From NCBI GenBank assembly GCA_003104895.1, contig PQAG01000227.1:1-7449 (forward strand): a stretch of DNA of 7,449 bases, given 5' to 3'. Shown here piece by piece: positions 1 through 5,997 of the stretch. Numbering within the stretch: position 1 is the first letter of the stretch; each line of letters starts with the position of its first letter. Under the pieces are notes generated by a model. The model did no database searches. It had not been told where the DNA came from and saw nothing but the letters and a program-made list of their open reading frames with translations. Source of the stretch: Nitrosomonadales bacterium. GTDB lineage: Bacteria > Pseudomonadota > Gammaproteobacteria > Burkholderiales > Sulfuricellaceae. The translations under genes and the position numbers were made by a program.

Positions 1-1349
1 TCGTCGGCTGTCAGGCCGCAAGCAGCGGCATAGCGGACGATGGCTTCCTGATCAAAATTTTCGCACGCAATGGCAAGCTGCAGATAGGGGGCATATTTGC
101 CGCTGCGGTGCAGCAGAGCCTCCACAACGGGGTCCGGAAGATTGAGGCGGGACACGGCCTGCGCCATCGGCACGTTGAGCAGCGCATCCAGGAGGGAAAA
201 GATGCCGACAATGAACAATCCGCCGCGCTCGGCGGGCTCGAACCTGTTCTGCCCCAGGGTTTCGGTGAAGCGCGCCCGCACCAGCGCGTTCTTGAGCAGG
301 ATACGGCTGCGCCCGTCGGTCTTGCCGCAGGTAAACAGCAGCAGCGTCAGCCAGCGGTACAACTGGTCATACCCCAGCAGGGTCAGCCCATGGCCGATGG
401 AGCGGATTTTCTGCAGCAATCCGTTAGCCGGTGAATTGATGAAATTGAGCAGCTTGTAGGAAAGCCCCGGGTCGCGCTTGACCTTGTCTTCCAGCGCGGA
501 AAGCTCGGCATGGTTCATGACCAGATTGAGCATTTCGATCACGCGCATGCGGTCATTGTCCAGCCGCTGCGGCGCGTTAGGCTGAAGGCGGGAAAAATAG
601 GCGCCCTGAAAATATTCGAAAGCCAGCACACGATAAGCCTCGAATGCGTCGTCCGACTCCACATTCTGGGCGATAAGACGCGCCTTGCATGCGCCCCGGA
701 TGGATTTTACCTGCTGGCTGAGCACCAGGGCATCAAGGCGGGTGGTGTCCAGCTTCACCCAGGAACAAATGGCGAGAAAAGGCGCATATTCCGGCTTATA
801 TTCGAAGCCCTCCAGGGCCAGGGGGATGCCGAGTGCGGCAAGTTCGCGGCAACGCTGCAGCAGAGGCTCGCTGGCCATGCCTGCCAGGCATATTCCCACC
901 ACCACCTTCTGTTTTGGCAGGGACTCGATGAGCGGGTTGTCCAGCATGCCGGGGGAGACATGGATGAACACCAGCTTGTTTCCAAGCACTTTCTGGAAAT
1001 CCAGGTCAATCACGCTGATGACCAGCAATTCATCCTGCACCCGGCGCAGCGAGGCTTCGTCGCCGAGACTGGGGGGGAAATCCGGGTCCTGAAGTTTCAG
1101 TTCGTAGCCGATGAACTGGCTGGAGGCATCGAGTATGGGCTGGCGCCCAAGAAACATCCGCCATTTCTCTCCTGGTGCGCCTTCCTGTCCCTGGCTGATC
1201 GCATCCAGCACGGCGGTGGTGGCATCGCTGCCGGGCGGCTTCCTTGCCGAAGCCGGGGTGGCGGGCACAGCGGCCTCCGTGCCTGTGCTAGGATTTGCGC
1301 GACCGGCATCCTGGCCGGGCTTCAAGAATTTCAGATATTTTTCCAGCAT
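1..1349 (-). CDS. EAL-HDOD (YuxH-type) signalling protein, C-terminus cut by window edge
   Basis: The reading frame is open from ATG at 1349 to the window edge, giving 449 residues without a stop. After a variable N-terminal tail (1-60, Pro/Ala-rich), an EAL-like domain spans about 66-255. It opens with FLGRQPILD and YELKLQD, the usual YuxH-family start. An HDOD domain follows at about 265-430 (RDPGLSYKLLNFINSP, then IRSIGHGLTLLGYDQLYRW). The catalytic EAL signatures are degenerate: ELK replaces EAL, EGFEY stands where DDFG is expected, and AQNVES replaces the AEGVE glutamate segment. WVKLD and FQGAYF remain. c-di-GMP hydrolysis is therefore unlikely, and a binding or scaffold role is inferred. 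HDOD domains are HD-like folds lacking the metal ligands and usually serve in protein-protein signalling. No in-frame start lies in the 98-nt gap upstream, and the RBS is weak (GGCGAG). It is probably co-transcribed with the DUF1631 gene upstream. Family members are about 400-450 aa, so little should be missing. Confidence 0.9.
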   Translation of the reverse strand, partial: MLEKYLKFLKPGQDAGRANPSTGTEAAVPATPASARKPPGSDATTAVLDAISQGQEGAPGEKWRMFLGRQPILDASSQFIGYELKLQDPDFPPSLGDEASLRRVQDELLVISVIDLDFQKVLGNKLVFIHVSPGMLDNPLIESLPKQKVVVGICLAGMASEPLLQRCRELAALGIPLALEGFEYKPEYAPFLAICSWVKLDTTRLDALVLSQQVKSIRGACKARLIAQNVESDDAFEAYRVLAFEYFQGAYFSRLQPNAPQRLDNDRMRVIEMLNLVMNHAELSALEDKVKRDPGLSYKLLNFINSPANGLLQKIRSIGHGLTLLGYDQLYRWLTLLLFTCGKTDGRSRILLKNALVRARFTETLGQNRFEPAERGGLFIVGIFSLLDALLNVPMAQAVSRLNLPDPVVEALLHRSGKYAPYLQLAIACENFDQEAIVRYAAACGLTAD

Positions 1350-1401
1350 GAGCGTTCTCGCCGTTGGCAGTGTCGGGGAGGCCGTCGCTTCTGCATTTAT
1401 G

Positions 1402-1456
1402 CCCCTGTCGAAGCATGCAGCAAACAGGGGGGATTGTAAACGCCGGACTATCCGGC
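1402..1456 (-). repeat. Two hairpins at the junction between the DUF1631 and EAL-HDOD genes
   Basis: Two perfect inverted repeats lie between the two genes. The first, at 1442-1456, is GCCGGA/TCCGGC around three bases that are exactly the TAG stop codon of the DUF1631 gene (6-bp stem). The second, at 1402-1430, is CCCCTGT/ACAGGGG with a 15-nt loop. Neither is followed by a T-run on the minus strand, so they are not classical intrinsic terminators. They could reduce read-through or protect the upstream message from decay, which is inference. Stems this short also arise by chance in GC-rich DNA. Confidence 0.35.
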
Positions 1457-3853
1457 CTCGACCGGCGCCTGCTTGAGACGCTCCATGAGGTTGTTCACGG
1501 CGCGATCCACCAGGGCAATATCATCAATCACATGCGCAGTCCCATTGCGGAATTTTTCGGCCAGCCCGTCCGGCGTAATGGAAACCGCCCGCTCGCCCAG
1601 TCGATTGGTAAACAGGAAGAGTCCCTTGAGGGGGCTGACCCAGGCCAGCTTGACGCGGGTCGAGGCGCCGTTTTCCTGCTCGATCTCGATCCAGGTGCCG
1701 CGCTTGAGGCGCTTGACCATGGCATCGTAATCATCGGACACGGCTTCTGGCTCACCCTGCCAGTTCGCGTCACCGATGGTGAAAGTTTGCCAGCCGGGTT
1801 CAATTTCGGCATCGGCAGTCAGGGTCTGCATGATTGCGGGGTCCGGCCGGGCGTGTTCCTGCGGCACGGTGATTTCAGCAAAATCCGCCGGCTCCGTGTT
1901 CTGGAGCGCCTTCTCTGCAGCTTCCTCAGCCGCGATTTCCTGCTCCACGAATTCGGCCTGATGCGCCTCCTCCTGCTCCATCGCATGCAGGCCTGCCTTG
2001 ACCACCACGGCATGGCACTGCACCAGGCGCGCAAAAAACTGGTCGCGCTCGGCATCCGGCAAGCCGGCCTGCACCATCCCGTCCTGCAAACGCTTCAGCA
2101 GGCCGGGCAACAGTCCAACCAGTTTCTTGCGGTCCTCCGGCACGCATTTGGGCTCCACGCTCCAGACCAGTTCATCCATGGTGGCAATGGCCTGATTCCA
2201 GGAGGCACCGCCTTCTCCGGCCCTGGTATAGGCTGCGGCAAGAACGGATTCCCAGCAGCCCGCCAGGAAATTCCGGATCACTTCGGGCAAGTGCGGCACA
2301 TGGATACGGCGACGCACCTCATCATGTGCCATGATGCGCGAAATTTCCTCCTGCTCCCGCTGATGGACTACCTGGGCGCTCAGCCCGGTCAGTTCATCGG
2401 CGCGCTTCTTCTCCTCGGCAAGATAGCTTTCCAGTCCTTCCAGAACATCGGCAAAAATCCCGACCTTGTCATCGAACTCGTTCAGGATGCGCTGGATCAG
2501 TTCATCGACTGCCTGATAAAGGCCGCATTGATGCCCTTCGGTTTCATCCCAGCCGATCGAGACTTCCGCCAGCCGGTCCAGCAGTTTTCTGGCAGGATGG
2601 GATTTCTGCGAGAAAAAGGCCTTGTCCAGCATGGCCACCTTGAGCACGGGAATCTGCAGCCTGCCGATGAGCGCTTTCATCGCATCCGGAATCCGCCGGT
2701 CATCCAGGATGTAGTCGAACAGCATGGCCACGATATCCAGGGTCATGGCGTCCACATGCCCCATGGTCCGGGCCACCGGGCTGGCCTTGATCTCGCGCAG
2801 CACATTGATCTGGCCATTCGCCAGCGCCGCCGCGTCCAGCGAGCTGCCGGCCCCCGCCAGCCCTTCCAGCTGACCATGCTGCAGCTGCGTCAGCGAACTC
2901 ACCACGGCCAGGCTTTGCGCTGGCAACGCGGATTGCACGGCCCCTGCTTCCATGAGCATCGCCGGTGCGGCTCCCGCGCCTGCATTCACTCTACCGGAAA
3001 CACCGGCAGCGCCAGGGCCTGCCCCGCCTATCCCGCGCATCAGCAGCTGCTGCAGAGCCGCAAACAGCCCTCCCTCGCCGCCCGGGGATGGCGCTGCCGC
3101 ACTGCTGTTGGCCGGTGCGGGTTCGGCAGCAGCCACGCTCGCAGCAGCCTGCTTTTTCATTCCCACCCGGATCTTGGTCAGCACGCCCTTGTCCACCAGA
3201 AGCTGGTTGATATCCTGATAAATTCCTTTTACCTGGCGCGGCATATGTTTGTTGAACAAGTTCACCAGCAGTAACTTGACCTTGACGGGGCAATCGAGCG
3301 CCTTCAGGGATTTCATGAAGGCATTGCCAATCACCTCCGGCCCGAGCGGATTATTCGATTGCAGCAGATCCGGGTCGTGCAGCAGCATCCCCATGCGTTT
3401 TTCGATGCCGAACAATTCCTCTGCACAATCCCCATGGATGCTGTTGGCAATATTGGTGGACGCCAGCGATTCCTCGAGGTCGTCCGGTTCAACCAGGCTC
3501 AGTTCTGTGGTATCAAGTGAGAGCGCCTTTTGTGCGCGCTTTTCGCGGCGCGCTTCCTGGTCAAAATCCCGTATGAAAGCCTGCCGGAACCCTGCCTCAA
3601 TGATGCTGCGCTGATCGCGGGCAACCGTCATGGCCTCCATGTAAAGATTGCGCATCTCGTAATGCGAAGTCTGCTCGGAGAGTTCGAAAAGATCATCCAC
3701 CGCCCTGTCCATCATCTGGGACATGGCCTTGACCAGCCGCGACGTCGCCATATCCCGGCAGTCGTTCAGCACCGGCATGGACGTGCCCGGCACCGCACGG
3801 GGCCGGTCGAACTGGCTCATCATCACGATGTTCTTTTTCGCGGCGTCATTCAT
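1448..3853 (-). CDS. DUF1631 family protein, 801 aa, encoded downstream of a c-di-GMP riboswitch
   Basis: This large cytoplasmic protein has no signal peptide or membrane segment visible. It matches the DUF1631 family by its N-terminal helical part (1-235), a conserved central block at about 395-425 (IPVLKVAMLDKAFF followed by HPARKLLDRLAE), and the characteristic C-terminal segment (about 712-790, VKLAWVSPLKGLFLFTNR). An Ala/Pro/Gly-rich linker lies at about 234-315. The C-terminal segment looks like a PilZ-type beta barrel, but I do not see the standard RxxxR and D/NxSxxG pair, so direct c-di-GMP binding is only an inference. I chose ATG at 3853 (MNDAAKKN) because AGGAG sits 8 nt upstream. 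A TTG at 3895 would add 14 residues with no good RBS. A GEMM-I riboswitch lies in its leader and the EAL-HDOD gene follows, which both point to c-di-GMP signalling. The molecular function of the family is not known to me. Confidence 0.9.
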   Translation of the reverse strand: MNDAAKKNIVMMSQFDRPRAVPGTSMPVLNDCRDMATSRLVKAMSQMMDRAVDDLFELSEQTSHYEMRNLYMEAMTVARDQRSIIEAGFRQAFIRDFDQEARREKRAQKALSLDTTELSLVEPDDLEESLASTNIANSIHGDCAEELFGIEKRMGMLLHDPDLLQSNNPLGPEVIGNAFMKSLKALDCPVKVKLLLVNLFNKHMPRQVKGIYQDINQLLVDKGVLTKIRVGMKKQAAASVAAAEPAPANSSAAAPSPGGEGGLFAALQQLLMRGIGGAGPGAAGVSGRVNAGAGAAPAMLMEAGAVQSALPAQSLAVVSSLTQLQHGQLEGLAGAGSSLDAAALANGQINVLREIKASPVARTMGHVDAMTLDIVAMLFDYILDDRRIPDAMKALIGRLQIPVLKVAMLDKAFFSQKSHPARKLLDRLAEVSIGWDETEGHQCGLYQAVDELIQRILNEFDDKVGIFADVLEGLESYLAEEKKRADELTGLSAQVVHQREQEEISRIMAHDEVRRRIHVPHLPEVIRNFLAGCWESVLAAAYTRAGEGGASWNQAIATMDELVWSVEPKCVPEDRKKLVGLLPGLLKRLQDGMVQAGLPDAERDQFFARLVQCHAVVVKAGLHAMEQEEAHQAEFVEQEIAAEEAAEKALQNTEPADFAEITVPQEHARPDPAIMQTLTADAEIEPGWQTFTIGDANWQGEPEAVSDDYDAMVKRLKRGTWIEIEQENGASTRVKLAWVSPLKGLFLFTNRLGERAVSITPDGLAEKFRNGTAHVIDDIALVDRAVNNLMERLKQAPVEAG

Positions 3854-3949
3854 GATTCCGTCTCCTGACAGAGAGCGGGCAAACACCATTCCCAACCAGC
3901 CTGCGATTAGTCATGCGTGACGCCAAGTTGAAACGGCCTAATGGGGTAG

Positions 3950-3994
3950 TAGGTAAAGCGGAGATGACGTGAAATCGCAGCGCGATGCGCCACG
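3950..3994 (-). promoter_or_regulatory. Candidate expression platform of the riboswitch
   Basis: Directly 3' of the aptamer in the minus-strand RNA is a two-part hairpin at 3968-3994. Its outer stem is CGUG/CACG, then a 4x2 internal loop, then AUCGC/GCGAU with a GCU loop. Further along, ACCUA at 3950-3954 could pair with UAGGU at 3995-3999, the same five bases proposed as the 3' strand of aptamer helix P1. Ligand-bound P1 and this alternative helix would exclude each other. No U-run follows the hairpin, so intrinsic termination is not evident. The RBS lies about 90 nt further downstream. The mechanism (translation, Rho access or RNA decay) is open. This is inference from short complementarities. 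Confidence 0.35.
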
Positions 3995-4095
3995 ACCTAT
4001 TCTCACCCAGCAATCCCGCTATCCTAGGACATCTGCCCCTTAGACCGGAAACTTTGCGTCCCCACCTTTCGATGGGTTTGCCCTTAAATTTAGGT
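3995..4095 (-). ncRNA. Cyclic di-GMP-I (GEMM-I) riboswitch aptamer
   Basis: Read on the minus strand, the leader carries the GEMM-I consensus in order: AAGGGCAAACC (4075-4085), a 6-bp stem CCCAUC/GGUGGG closed by a GAAA tetraloop (4061-4076), GGGACGCAAAG (4052-4062), UUCCGGUCUAA (4040-4050), and a returning strand CCUAGGAUAGCGGGAUUGC (4010-4028). Compared with the Vc2 aptamer of Vibrio cholerae, the ligand-contacting residues are present: G20 equivalent at 4081, A47 at 4054 and C92 at 4010. G rather than A at the first position predicts c-di-GMP rather than cGAMP specificity. The GAAA loop and the CUAA/UAGG receptor side needed for docking are both present. P1 can form from ACCUA (4091-4095) and UAGGU (3995-3999). 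It lies 142 nt upstream of the DUF1631 start and downstream of a plausible promoter. The aptamer call is strong. Whether it turns expression on or off cannot be read from the sequence. Confidence 0.95.
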
Positions 4096-4141
4096 GTTAC
4101 CCGGCCAAAAAACCTGAAAAATTTTGACCAGCACGGCTCTC

Positions 4142-4170
4142 TTTCTACCACGAATCCTGATTTTTTTCAA
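4142..4170 (-). promoter_or_regulatory. Sigma70-like promoter for the riboswitch/DUF1631 operon
   Basis: On the minus strand, TTGAAA (4165-4170) and TAGAAA (4142-4147) are separated by exactly 17 bp. They match the -35 consensus at 5 of 6 and the -10 consensus at 4 of 6 positions. Transcription would start near 4135, about 40 nt before the aptamer's P1 helix, which suits a complete GEMM-I leader. The call rests on sequence match and position only. Confidence 0.5.
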
Positions 4171-4236
4171 GACATTCCCCCAGGCTATGGCAAAAAAGCC
4201 GGCCAGCATATCCGCTTCAAAAAACGTCAAGTCCAC

Positions 4237-4265
4237 TTGGGAAAAATACCAGGGACATTCATAAT
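4237..4265 (+). promoter_or_regulatory. Sigma70-like promoter for the holin-family gene
   Basis: TTGGGA (4237-4242) and CATAAT (4260-4265) are separated by 17 bp, matching 4 of 6 and 5 of 6 consensus bases. The predicted start near 4272 leaves a leader of about 26 nt before the ATG. It is divergent from the riboswitch promoter, with the two -35 boxes about 66 bp apart, so a regulator binding between them could affect both directions. Confidence 0.5.
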
Positions 4266-4297
4266 CCCCAGTAAATGCAATTCCAACCTGGATATCC

Positions 4298-4702
4298 ATG
4301 ATGTTAAACAACCTGAGCGAATTCCTGATTCACTGGGCCATCACTGCCCTTGCCCTGTGGGTGGCAAGCGCGATTTTTCGCGGCATCAGCTTTTCGGACA
4401 AGCAATCCCTGTTCGTTGCCGCCTTGCTACTAGGTTTTGCCAATGCAATCGTGCGCCCTGTGCTGATCGTACTGACCCTGCCGCTTACGCTCATCACCTT
4501 CGGCTTTTTTCTGCTGGTGATCAATGCGCTGGTCATCATGCTGGTCGCGGCCATCGTGCCTGGATTCAAAATTTCCGGCTTCTGGACCGCCTTTTTCGCC
4601 AGCATCTTCATCGCGGTTTTCAGTTTCTTTATCGGGCTGTTCATTTTCCATTCAGGCGGGCATCCCATCATGATGCCGGCTCAGGGCGGCATCATGATTT
4701 AG
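4298..4702 (+). CDS. Phage holin family (superfamily IV / YvlD-like) membrane protein
   Basis: This 134-aa inner-membrane protein has four predicted helices at about residues 11-28, 37-58, 63-88 and 97-117. The stretch GFANAIVRPVLIVLTLPLTL, followed by TFGFFLLVINALVIML, is the hallmark of the 'phage holin family, superfamily IV' / DUF360 (YvlD) group: a small-residue helix, an N-x-x-x-R-P turn, then a proline-containing helix. Despite the family name, most bacterial members are chromosomal genes outside prophages, and their function is largely unknown; no lysis genes are seen here. Two adjacent ATGs (4298 and 4301) are possible starts. The RBS is weak (GGA at 4290-4292), so the choice is uncertain by one residue. 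The C-terminal tail is Met/Gly-rich. It has its own promoter and is the only gene of its unit. It converges with a pseudogene remnant 11 nt further on. Confidence 0.88.
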   Translation: MMLNNLSEFLIHWAITALALWVASAIFRGISFSDKQSLFVAALLLGFANAIVRPVLIVLTLPLTLITFGFFLLVINALVIMLVAAIVPGFKISGFWTAFFASIFIAVFSFFIGLFIFHSGGHPIMMPAQGGIMI

Positions 4703-4713
4703 GCAACCTGCCA

Positions 4714-4955
4714 TTATGGCCGCAGCGGCCCTTCGTCCATCAGCGCCAGCTGTTCGCGCAGGGCCTCGATCAGATGCAGTTCGCGCGGATCAAAATCGAG
4801 GAAATCCTCAAATCCCGCCAGCAGCTCGGCCAGCTGCCGCGCCATGCCGGCACGCCCGCCCGACAGCATCATCCACAGATCCTGACCGCCGGGCCCATGC
4901 TGGCATCGTCAAAATCGACGAAATGCGGACCGCGATCCGTCCACGAGCATGCTTT
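4714..4955 (-). pseudogene. srkA: Remnant of stress response kinase A gene (srkA/yihE)
   Basis: The minus strand carries broken pieces of a SrkA/YihE-type Ser/Thr kinase. The first piece reads WTDRGPHFVDFDDASMGPAV, which holds the metal-binding DFDD motif. One base is then missing at about 4884: the DNA reads GTCAGGATCTG where GTC-CAG-GAT-CTG is expected. The second piece, in the next frame, reads DLWMMLSGGRAGMARQLAEL, then FEDFLDFDPRELHLIEALR. It jumps straight to EQLALMDEGPLRP and a TAA at 4714. In intact members about 40 residues separate those two blocks, so an internal deletion is inferred. The ATP-binding N-terminal lobe and the HGDxHxGN catalytic loop are absent, and an extra G near 4945 is likely. 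Roughly a quarter of a gene of about 325 codons remains. It cannot make an active kinase. The fragment fills most of the space between the holin-family gene and the 109-aa gene. The 5' junction is approximate. Confidence 0.85.
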
Positions 4956-5025
4956 GGGGAGACAAACTGGCAACGGCAGGCAAATCGCTATAGCATGAAC
5001 GCCTGAACTGGGGGGGCTATGCAAA

Positions 5026-5355
5026 ATGACAGGATTTGAGTTTTTCAGCGAAGAAACCCATGCGCTGGAGCAACAAATTGTACGCATGGGGATCGCACTC
5101 GGCATTGACTGGTCCGACGAAGCCCAGGTCAGGGAACTGGCAAGGGAAGCCCTGCATGGCGCCGCAGGGGAAATACACGAGGCGGCGAAGCACGACGACT
5201 ATCGCCTGATGGCAAAGGCCGAGCTTTTTACGGTAGCCGCGCTGATGCTCAGAGTGATGGAAAAAAGCGCCGATCAGGAAAGCGCCATGGCGCACGGCGG
5301 CCCGGCATGGAAGGCTTTCGCACGTGCGCTTTGGGCTGAGAAAGGGGGACAGTAG
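5026..5355 (+). CDS. Hypothetical protein, 109 aa, predicted all-helical
   Basis: I do not recognise this protein. It has no signal peptide, membrane helix or cysteine. It is predicted to be mostly helical: HALEQQIVRMGIALGI (12-27), an acidic/basic amphipathic stretch at 31-60 (EAQVRELAREALHGAAGEIH), a hydrophobic helix at 62-80 (MAKAELFTVAALMLRVM), and a C-terminal PAWKAFARALW segment. Codon use resembles the neighbouring genes, which supports a real gene, and its reverse strand has no competing family match. The ATG at 5026 is preceded by a run of seven or more G (ending 5016), not a normal AGGAG. An earlier ATG at 5019 starts a six-codon frame (MQNDRI) that stops in another frame. A weak promoter (CTGGCA, 16 bp, TATAGC at 4990-4995) could serve it. 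It stands alone between a pseudogene and the convergent yaeQ, so context gives no function. Confidence 0.7.
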   Translation: MTGFEFFSEETHALEQQIVRMGIALGIDWSDEAQVRELAREALHGAAGEIHEAAKHDDYRLMAKAELFTVAALMLRVMEKSADQESAMAHGGPAWKAFARALWAEKGGQ

Positions 5356-5370
5356 ACAGTCAGGACGGCC

Positions 5371-5919
5371 TCAGCGCGCGAGCGTTTTCAGCTGCGTCAG
5401 GTCCACCTGCACGGTGTTGTTTTTATCTGAAAACCAGATCTGCCCATCCTGAATCGTGCATTGCAGCTGCATATTGCGCTGCGCCAGCCCTGCCAGGGCC
5501 TGAGTGGTGGAAAGCGGCAGATTCATGATGCCAAGATTTTCAAGCCGTTCGAGCTTTGAATTATTTTGATTCCACCAGATATCCGCGCCACGGCCGCCAT
5601 AACAATAAACGAACACCTGCCTGGCCCGCCCGCAGGCCTTGCGAACGAGCTTTTCGTCGGGCAGGCCCACGTCGATCCAGCACTCGATGGCGCCGGTCAG
5701 GTCCTTTTGCCACAGGTCCGGTTCGTCGTCGGTGCTCAGCCCCTGGCCGAATGAGAGGCCCTCGCCGGCATGCAGCGCAAAGGCCAGCAGGCGCACCATC
5801 ATGCGCTCGTCAGTCTCCGAAGGATGGCGGGCGAGTGTCAGGGCATGATCGTGATAATAGTTGCGATCCATGTCGGCGATTTGCAGCTCGGCTTTGAAAA
5901 TAGTTGCCTTGAGGGCCAT
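5371..5919 (-). CDS. yaeQ: YaeQ family protein
   Basis: This 182-aa protein matches the YaeQ family along its whole length and has the usual size. Recognisable blocks are MALKATIFKAELQIADMDRN (1-20), LTLARHPSETDERMMVRLLA (27-46), LSTDDEPDLW (61-70), CWIDVGLPDEKLVRKAC (80-96), IWWNQNNSKL (114-123) and CTIQDGQIWFSD (154-165). YaeQ has been assigned to a divergent branch of the PD-(D/E)XK nuclease fold. The conserved DEPD and WIDVG acidic residues fit that fold, but no nuclease activity is established to my knowledge. The E. coli protein was first named for a proposed compensation of RfaH loss, and its true role is unclear. ATG at 5919 is supported by GGGAG seven nt upstream. It ends 15 nt past the 109-aa gene in convergent orientation, with no visible terminator, and is divergent from the AI-2E gene. 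Confidence 0.95.
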   Translation of the reverse strand: MALKATIFKAELQIADMDRNYYHDHALTLARHPSETDERMMVRLLAFALHAGEGLSFGQGLSTDDEPDLWQKDLTGAIECWIDVGLPDEKLVRKACGRARQVFVYCYGGRGADIWWNQNNSKLERLENLGIMNLPLSTTQALAGLAQRNMQLQCTIQDGQIWFSDKNNTVQVDLTQLKTLAR

Positions 5920-5997
5920 ATAATTGCTCCCGCCTGAAACCAGGATTTATGAAACGCCGAAGAATACCTGAACTCAACCCCGATTAGGCCAGACGCC

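Noticed and set aside
510..1439. 309-codon open frame on the plus strand
   Set aside because: It is antisense to the EAL-HDOD gene. The minus-strand frame has clear family motifs and the plus frame has none.
1364..3274. 636-codon open frame on the plus strand
   Set aside because: It lies wholly antisense to the DUF1631 gene, whose protein has recognisable family blocks. Its translation is rich in His, Gln, Arg and Leu, as expected from reading high-GC coding DNA backwards, with no recognisable domain.
4096..4122. Inverted repeat GGTCAAAA/TTTTGGCC upstream of the aptamer as a second regulatory element
   Set aside because: It is an 8-bp stem with a G-U pair in AT-rich DNA, with no match to a known element. 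Its position in the leader makes it probably incidental.
3846..4151. 101-codon frame on the minus strand through the leader
   Set aside because: It runs through the riboswitch aptamer, whose conservation is at RNA level, and it overlaps the real DUF1631 start.
4298..4702. Prophage or lysis cassette suggested by the holin family name
   Set aside because: No endolysin, spanin, structural or integrase gene is present, and this holin-named family is common outside prophages.
4718..4730. GGCCGCAGCGGCC palindrome after the holin-family gene as a terminator
   Set aside because: With a usable loop only a 4-bp stem remains, no T-run follows on either strand, and it lies inside the srkA remnant's coding end.
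3985..4998. 337-codon plus-strand frame
   Set aside because: It crosses the riboswitch, a promoter region, the holin-family gene in a different frame and the srkA remnant. Its protein shows no family similarity.
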